Shown piece after piece: positions 1 to 5,062 of a stretch of 6,847 nt of DNA; position 1 is the stretch's first letter; every line of letters begins with the position of its first letter. The notes below the pieces were generated by a model. The model did no database searches, was not told where the DNA came from, and saw only the letters and a list, made by a program, of their open reading frames with translations. The stretch is from an uncultured Bacteroides sp. (lineage in GTDB: Bacteria > Bacteroidota > Bacteroidia > Bacteroidales > Bacteroidaceae). The DNA is taken from contig CAKUYM010000233.1 of assembly GCA_934716785.1 (NCBI GenBank), forward strand, positions 1 through 6,847, written 5' to 3'. Position numbers and translations under genes: made by a program.

Positions 1-84
1 AGGGCTGGAATTACCTTGCTATGCAATAAAGTTATTAGCTTTAACACATGACCTGCACCGAAAGTGACGAAGAACCTTTTTCAA

Positions 85-97
85 CTCTATAGTAGAG
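85..97. repeat. Small perfect inverted repeat (5-bp arms, 3-nt loop)
   Basis: CTCTA and TAGAG flank the loop TAG. No long T run follows, although a T run precedes it at about 77-81. A 5-bp stem is weak as an RNA hairpin and could equally be half-sites of a protein-binding operator. It could also be chance in AT-rich DNA. Confidence 0.35.
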
Positions 98-116
98 CTG
101 AATTTACATAAATCAA

Positions 117-131
117 GGTGCTGCAAGCACC
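117..131. repeat. Perfect inverted repeat (6-bp arms, 3-nt loop)
   Basis: GGTGCT (117-122) and AGCACC (126-131) flank the loop GCA. The arms are GC-rich in otherwise AT-rich DNA and end exactly where the 14-bp repeat array begins. There is no downstream T run, so an intrinsic terminator reading rightwards is poorly supported. An operator or a leader RNA hairpin are the alternatives, and the sequence does not decide between them. Confidence 0.45.
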
Positions 132-213
132 ACATTATAAACACCGTATCATAAATATCACATTATAAACATTACATTATAAACATCACATTCAATTATC
201 ACATTTAAACATC
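132..213. repeat. Imperfect tandem array of ~14-bp AT-rich units
   Basis: The core ACATTATAAACA occurs exactly at 132-143, 160-171 and 174-185. The spacings are 28 and 14 bp, so copies fall on one 14-bp register. The missing register position (146-159) holds a degraded unit, GTATCATAAATATC. Two further variants follow at 188-200 (ACATTCAATTATC) and 201-213 (ACATTTAAACATC), each 13 bp. That gives about six units in total. Possible roles are an array of regulator-binding sites, an upstream activating A/T-rich element, or slippage-derived repeats without function. The periodicity is directly visible and the function is not. Confidence 0.7.
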
Positions 214-286
214 ACCATCATATCATGCCACAAAAAGCAAACCCTCAATGTTAAAATCGAGCATTCTTCCCCTTTCCAAAATCTTT

Positions 287-319
287 TTTGCATTTCGTTT
301 GTTCACTTTGTTACTTCCG
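287..319 (+). promoter_or_regulatory. Candidate Bacteroides-type promoter for the SusC-SusD-GH3 operon
   Basis: Bacteroides primary sigma factor promoters are known to use a -33 TTTG and a -7 TAnnTTTG, about 19-21 bp apart. Here TTTG at 287-290 is followed after 21 bp by TACTTCCG at 312-319, which matches four of six conserved -7 positions. This would start RNA near 326 and leave a leader of about 35 nt. Competing -7-like motifs are TTCGTTTG (294-301) and TCACTTTG (303-310), each with five of six matches but poorer -33 partners. The assignment is tentative, because inducible PUL promoters often deviate from consensus and depend on an activator. Confidence 0.25.
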
Positions 320-361
320 TCGGCAGACGATAGAATAATATTTCAACCTAAATAGTAACAA

Positions 362-3300
362 ATGGAAAAATTTAATGCAATGAGGACCAAACTCTTACAG
401 CCTCTTCAGACAAAAGCCATCAGGTTAAAGAGCGTCATTACGCTCACCTGCCTGCTACTGCTTTCCGCATCCGTCTTTGCACAGACAAAGACAGTGACGG
501 GCACAGTGACAGATACCTCCAGTGAACCGTTAATCGGTGCATCGGTGCTCGTACAAGGAACTTCCACCGGAACCATTACAGGTATGGACGGAAAGTACTC
601 AATCTCTGCCACCCCGGACGATGTCTTGGTATTCTCCTATGTAGGCATGAGCGCGCAAAGCGTCAAAGTCGGTGCACAGACCGTTATCAACGTCACCTTG
701 AAAGAAAACTCGCAAGTACTCGCCGAAACAGTTGTCATCGGATATGGTAGCGCAAAGAAAAGAGACTTGACCGGCTCCATCACCAACGTCAAAGGAGAAG
801 AGATAGCCAACAAACCTGCCATGAACCCACTTTCGTCCCTACAAGGCAAGGTGGCAGGTGTGCAAATCGTAAACTCCGGGCGTGCCGGCGCCGACCCTGA
901 AATCCGTATCCGCGGCACCAACTCCATCAACGGATATAAGCCCCTCTACATCGTTGACGGGCTGTTCAATGATAATATCAACTTCCTCAATCCCGAAGAT
1001 ATCGAGTCTATGGAAATCCTGAAAGACCCGTCGTCTCTTGCCATCTTCGGTGTTCGCGGTGCAAACGGTGTTATCATCATCACCACCAAGCGAGCCAAAG
1101 AAGGACAGACGTTAGTCAATATAAATACCTCCTTCGGCTTTAAGACAGTAGTGGATAAAGTGAAAATGGTGAACGGCACGCAGTTCAAGGAATTATATAG
1201 CGAGCAGCTTGCCAATCAAGGAGATGCTCCGTTCGATTATAGCGGCTGGGATGCAAATACCAACTGGCAGGATGAGATTTTCCAGACAGCCTTTATCACC
1301 AACAACAATATAAGTATCACAGGAGCCTCTCCCAAACATAGTTTCTATTTAGGCGTAGGTTATTCGTATGAACAAGGCAACATCGAGCATGAGAAATTCA
1401 GCAAAGTGACCATCAATGCCAGCAATGACTATAAAATCACGGACTTCCTGAAAGTCGGCTTCCAGTTCAACGGGGCACGCCTGCTTCCTGCCGATTCCAA
1501 ACAGGTGCTGGACGCACTTCGCGCCACTCCCATCGCTCCGGTATATAACAATGAGTATGGATTATACACCGCTCTGCCCGAATTTCAGAAAGCGCAAATC
1601 AATAACCCGATGGTCGACGTCGCATTGAAAGCCAATACGACCAAAGCCGAGAACTACCGTGCATCGGGCAATATCTTCGGTGAAGTGGACTTCCTTAAGC
1701 ATTTCACGTTCAGGGCGACATTCTCCATGGATTATGCATCCAACAACGGACGCACTTACATGCCCATCGTCAAAGTGTACGATCCTACGGTGAATGGCGA
1801 CATCTCTACCTTAGGGACAGGCAAAACAGAAGTCAGCCAGTTTAAGGAGACCGAGACGAAAGTACAGAGCGACTATGTGCTGACATACACCAACAGTTTT
1901 GACAACGGCAACCATAACCTGACAGCCACCGCCGGTTTCACGACCTATTATAACTCGCTGAGCCGACTGGACGGAGCACGCAAACAGGGAGTAGGCTTGA
2001 TGATTCCCGACGACCCCGACAAATGGTTTGTCAGCATCGGAGATGCCGCCACCGCCACCAACGGAAGTACGCAATGGGAACGCAGCACCCTGTCCATGCT
2101 CGCCCGTGTCATCTACAACTATAAAGGCAAATACCTGTTCAACGGTTCATTCCGCCGGGACGGATCTTCGGCCTTCTCTTATACGGGCAACGAGTGGCAG
2201 AATTTCTTCTCATTGGGCGGCGGCTGGCTGATGAGTGAAGAAGAATTCATGAAAGACATCAAGTGGCTGGATATGTTGAAAATCAAAGCATCCTACGGGA
2301 CATTGGGAAACCAGAATCTCGATAAGGCCTACCCTGCCGAGCCATTGCTGACCAATGCTTATTCGGCCGTATTCGGGCGTCCTTCCATCATTTATCCGGG
2401 CTATCAGCTTGCCTACCTGCCCAATCCAAGTCTCCGCTGGGAGAAAGTGGAAGCATGGGAAGCCGGATTTGAAACGAATCTGCTCCGCAACCGCCTGCAT
2501 TTCGAAGGTGTTTACTACAAGAAAAACACCAAAGACCTGCTTGCCGAAATGCCCGGTATATCAGGAACCATCCCCGGCATAGGTAATTTGGGAAAGATTC
2601 AGAACAAGGGTGTGGAGATGGCTGTGACCTGGCGCGACCGGATTGGTGAATGGGGATATTCCGTCAGTGCCAACCTCACCACCATCAAGAACGAAGTAAA
2701 GAGTCTTGTGCAGGAAGGATATTCCATCATTGCCGGAGACAAGCAGCAGAGTTATACAATGGCAGGCTATCCCATCGGATATTTCTACGGTTACAAGGTG
2801 GCGGGAGTCTACCAGTCGCAAGCCGACATCGACTCCTCGCCTGAAAACACGCTTGCCACCGTCACCCCCGGTGACCTGAAATTCGCCGACGTGAATGGTG
2901 ACGGGAAGATTACTCCGGAAGACCGTACCCTGATTGGCAATCCTACCCCGAAGGTCACTTACGGTTTCTCTCTCGGAGTAGACTACCGGAACTGGTCGTT
3001 GGCCGTCGACATGATGGGACAAGGCGGGAACCGAATTTTCCGGACGTGGGACAATTACAACTTCGCACAGTTCAATTATCTGGAACAACGCATGAATCGT
3101 TGGCACGGAGAAGGTACCTCAAACAGTCAGCCGCTGCTAAACGCCAAACATTCCATCAATACGTTGAACTCGGAATATTACATCGAAAACGGAAAATTCT
3201 TCCGTATCCGTAATGTACAACTCGCTTATTCTTTCGACAAGAGCCTGCTTGCCAAAATACGCCTGCAAGCCTTGAAAGTCTATGTCAATATACAGAACCT

Positions 3301-3427
3301 GAAGACATGGAAGCATAACACCGGATATACACCCGAACTTGGCGGCAGCGCCACCGCATTCGGTGTAGACAACGGCAGTTACCCCGTGCCCGCAGTCTAT
3401 ACCTTCGGCATCAACCTAACATTCTGA
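362..3427 (+). CDS. SusC/RagA-family TonB-dependent outer membrane oligosaccharide transporter
   Basis: This protein forms the outer membrane barrel that imports glycan fragments using TonB/ExbBD energy, together with the SusD-type lid encoded next. At 1021 residues it has the usual full length. A signal peptide covers about residues 1-40 (hydrophobic core 25-36, cleavage in VFA-Q). A carboxypeptidase-regulatory-like beta-sandwich follows (about 45-115), then a TonB box-like segment (ETVVIGYG, 122-129) and the plug with PLYIVDG (194-200). The SusC signature runs from NPEDIESMEILKDP (210-223) to GVRGANGVIIITTKR (230-244). The rest is beta-barrel ending in an aromatic residue (INLTF). An acidic DVNGDGKI loop (843-850) is typical of the family. 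No STN domain is present. The start at 362 has no clear Shine-Dalgarno; in-frame TAG and TAA at 353-358 rule out a start upstream of these stops, and Met7 (380) is a credible alternative. The imported sugar cannot be read from this sequence. Confidence 0.96.
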   Translation: MEKFNAMRTKLLQPLQTKAIRLKSVITLTCLLLLSASVFAQTKTVTGTVTDTSSEPLIGASVLVQGTSTGTITGMDGKYSISATPDDVLVFSYVGMSAQSVKVGAQTVINVTLKENSQVLAETVVIGYGSAKKRDLTGSITNVKGEEIANKPAMNPLSSLQGKVAGVQIVNSGRAGADPEIRIRGTNSINGYKPLYIVDGLFNDNINFLNPEDIESMEILKDPSSLAIFGVRGANGVIIITTKRAKEGQTLVNINTSFGFKTVVDKVKMVNGTQFKELYSEQLANQGDAPFDYSGWDANTNWQDEIFQTAFITNNNISITGASPKHSFYLGVGYSYEQGNIEHEKFSKVTINASNDYKITDFLKVGFQFNGARLLPADSKQVLDALRATPIAPVYNNEYGLYTALPEFQKAQINNPMVDVALKANTTKAENYRASGNIFGEVDFLKHFTFRATFSMDYASNNGRTYMPIVKVYDPTVNGDISTLGTGKTEVSQFKETETKVQSDYVLTYTNSFDNGNHNLTATAGFTTYYNSLSRLDGARKQGVGLMIPDDPDKWFVSIGDAATATNGSTQWERSTLSMLARVIYNYKGKYLFNGSFRRDGSSAFSYTGNEWQNFFSLGGGWLMSEEEFMKDIKWLDMLKIKASYGTLGNQNLDKAYPAEPLLTNAYSAVFGRPSIIYPGYQLAYLPNPSLRWEKVEAWEAGFETNLLRNRLHFEGVYYKKNTKDLLAEMPGISGTIPGIGNLGKIQNKGVEMAVTWRDRIGEWGYSVSANLTTIKNEVKSLVQEGYSIIAGDKQQSYTMAGYPIGYFYGYKVAGVYQSQADIDSSPENTLATVTPGDLKFADVNGDGKITPEDRTLIGNPTPKVTYGFSLGVDYRNWSLAVDMMGQGGNRIFRTWDNYNFAQFNYLEQRMNRWHGEGTSNSQPLLNAKHSINTLNSEYYIENGKFFRIRNVQLAYSFDKSLLAKIRLQALKVYVNIQNLKTWKHNTGYTPELGGSATAFGVDNGSYPVPAVYTFGINLTF

Positions 3428-3428
3428 T

Positions 3429-3462
3429 GGCGAAGCGCCTCATCCGAGTTTCTATACGAGAC
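3429..3462 (+). other. Two small hairpins in the SusC-SusD spacer
   Basis: GGCG and CGCC flank the loop AAG (3429-3439), starting two bases after the SusC stop. GTTTC and GAGAC flank TATAC (3448-3462), with one G-U pair. No T run directly follows either stem, so they do not look like full terminators. In the shared transcript they could stabilise the 3' end of the SusC message or tune SusD expression. They are short and may be incidental. Confidence 0.3.
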
Positions 3463-3498
3463 ATAACTTTAATTCTTTAAACTGATAATTGTAATTGT

Positions 3499-5028
3499 AT
3501 GAAATCAGACAAATTTATATTTTCAATCCTTATTGCCCTTGCCGCACTGCTGTCAAGTAGCTGTAATGACTTCTTGGACCGTAGCCCGCAAGGACAGTTC
3601 ACCGAAGATGACAACCCGAACGCGCTTGTCAACGGTAAAATCTACAATGTCTACACAATGATGCGCAGCTACGACATCACCGCAGGCACTACCGCAATCG
3701 CCATCCATTGCCTCCGTTCCGAAGATGATGAAAAAGGGAGTATCCCCAGTGACGGTTCGGATGTAGCCGAGATGTACGATGACTTCAAATACACGCCTAC
3801 CAACGGCTTGCTCGGTGCTTACTGGGGAAAGAATTATGCCATCATCTACCAGTGTAACGATATCCTCGACGCCATCGCCGAGAAGGAGACTGCCGGACAG
3901 ACCGAAGCAGAAGATATCATCAATAAAGGCGAAGCCTCTTTCTTCCGTGCATATTGCTACTTCAACCTCGTCAGGGCTTTCGGCGAAGTGCCCCTCGTGA
4001 CCTACAAAATCAACGATGCTTCGGAAGCCAATATTCCGAAAACGACCGCCGATAAAATCTACGGGCAGATTGACGCCGACCTGAAAACGGCGGAAGAATC
4101 ACTGCCGGAGACATGGAGCACCGAATACACCGGACGGCTGACTTGGGGAGCCGCACGTTCCTTACACGCGCGTACTTATATGATGCGCAATGACTGGGAT
4201 AATATGTACACCGCCTCCACCGACGTTATCAAGAAAGGGCTTTACAACCTGAATACTCCATATAATGAGATATTCACGGATGAAGGCGAAAACAACAGCG
4301 GCTCTATCTTCGAACTGCAATGTACCGCCACCGCCGCCCTTCCCCAAAGCGATATCATCGGCAGCCAGTTCTGCGAGGTGCAAGGCGTGCGCGGAGCAGG
4401 ACAGTGGGACTTGGGATGGGGATGGCACATGGCAACCGAATACATGGCACAAGCCTATGAGCAGGGCGATCCGCGCAAAAGCGCCACTCTCCTCTACTTC
4501 CGCCGATCGGATGATGAGCCTATCACCCCTGAAAACACCAATGAGCCTTACGGCGAATCTCCCGTATCTCCCGCCATGGGGGCCTATTTCAACAAGAAAG
4601 CCTATACCGCCCCTGCCATGCGCAAGGAGTACACCAACAAAGGTTATTGGGTGAATATCCGCTTGATCCGCTATGCGGACGTACTGTTGATGGGAGCCGA
4701 GTCTGCCAATGAGAAAGGAATCTCCGGTGAAGCGATAGACTATCTCGAACAAGTACGTGCACGTGCCAGAGGGACGAATGCCAACATTTTGCCCAAGGTG
4801 ACCACTACGGACACCAACGAGTTGCGTGAAGCCATCCGTCACGAACGTCGTGTGGAACTCGGACTTGAATTCGACCGTTTCTACGATCTGGTTCGGTGGG
4901 GCATTGCCAAAGAGGTATTGCAGGCTGCCGGAAAGAATTATCAGGACAAGAATGCACTGCTTCCATTGCCGCAAAGCGAGATAGACAAGTCTAAAGGGAT
5001 ACTGGTGCAGAACCCTGATTACCAATAA
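3499..5028 (+). CDS. SusD/RagB-family surface glycan-binding lipoprotein
   Basis: This is the surface lipoprotein that binds the target glycan and closes over the SusC barrel. Its 509 residues are normal for the family. A lipoprotein signal peptide ends at the lipobox LSSSC, with Cys22 the expected lipidated residue, followed by NDFLDRSPQ, the usual SusD start. The SusD-like N-terminal region (about 23-225) carries TPR-type helices, including GEASFFRAYCYFNLVRAFGEVPL and WGAARSLHARTYM (from 216). The RagB/SusD C-terminal region includes NIRLIRYADVLLMGAESANE (386-405), EAIRHERRVELGLEFDRFYD (444-463) and the ending LLPLPQSEIDKSKGILVQNP. An aromatic cluster (Trp303, Trp307, Trp309) sits in the stretch that in many relatives reads GWG before the DPR motif. 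The gene starts 71 nt after the SusC stop and has no obvious Shine-Dalgarno. The family assignment is secure; the ligand is unknown. Confidence 0.96.
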   Translation: MKSDKFIFSILIALAALLSSSCNDFLDRSPQGQFTEDDNPNALVNGKIYNVYTMMRSYDITAGTTAIAIHCLRSEDDEKGSIPSDGSDVAEMYDDFKYTPTNGLLGAYWGKNYAIIYQCNDILDAIAEKETAGQTEAEDIINKGEASFFRAYCYFNLVRAFGEVPLVTYKINDASEANIPKTTADKIYGQIDADLKTAEESLPETWSTEYTGRLTWGAARSLHARTYMMRNDWDNMYTASTDVIKKGLYNLNTPYNEIFTDEGENNSGSIFELQCTATAALPQSDIIGSQFCEVQGVRGAGQWDLGWGWHMATEYMAQAYEQGDPRKSATLLYFRRSDDEPITPENTNEPYGESPVSPAMGAYFNKKAYTAPAMRKEYTNKGYWVNIRLIRYADVLLMGAESANEKGISGEAIDYLEQVRARARGTNANILPKVTTTDTNELREAIRHERRVELGLEFDRFYDLVRWGIAKEVLQAAGKNYQDKNALLPLPQSEIDKSKGILVQNPDYQ

Positions 5029-5035
5029 AGACAAT

Positions 5036-5050
5036 GGATAAACGGATAAA
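5036..5050 (+). repeat. Short direct repeat in the SusD-GH3 spacer
   Basis: GGATAAA occurs at 5036-5042 and again at 5044-5050, separated by one C, inside the 34-nt spacer between the SusD stop and the GH3 start. A related TAACGGAA follows just before the ATG. The purine-rich repeats may help ribosome loading in a genus that uses weak Shine-Dalgarno signals, but this is a guess. Confidence 0.3.
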
Positions 5051-5062
5051 ATATAACGGAAT

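Larger units (their letters stand above)
1..361. other. AT-rich intergenic leader upstream of the SusC gene
   Basis: This stretch has no convincing protein gene and is much richer in A and T than the coding DNA after it. From left to right it holds a plain segment (1-84), two small perfect inverted repeats (85-97 and 117-131), an imperfect tandem array of about 14-bp units (132-213), a pyrimidine-rich segment with several TTTG motifs (about 270-310), and a short A-rich lead-in to the SusC start. Three short + strand frames (48-92, 225-254, 248-355) lie here, and none has known homology that I recognise. It probably contains the promoter and regulator-binding sites of the operon. I see no tRNA, no rRNA and no clear end of an upstream gene, so the neighbour to the left is unknown. 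Confidence 0.7.

Noticed and set aside
1..130. tRNA or other structured RNA gene
   Set aside because: I found no cloverleaf, no T-arm consensus and no CCA end, and the only stems seen are 5-6 bp with 3-nt loops.
117..145. Intrinsic terminator for a gene to the left
   Set aside because: The 117-131 stem is only 6 bp and is followed by mixed A/T sequence without a T run, so it does not meet the usual pattern.
132..213. CRISPR array
   Set aside because: The units are about 14 bp, directly adjoining and degenerate, with no unique spacers of 30 or more bases and no cas genes.
2561..3106. 181-codon - strand frame inside the SusC gene
   Set aside because: It is fully contained in the transporter barrel region, has no domain I recognise and no supporting context, so it is a shadow of the real gene.
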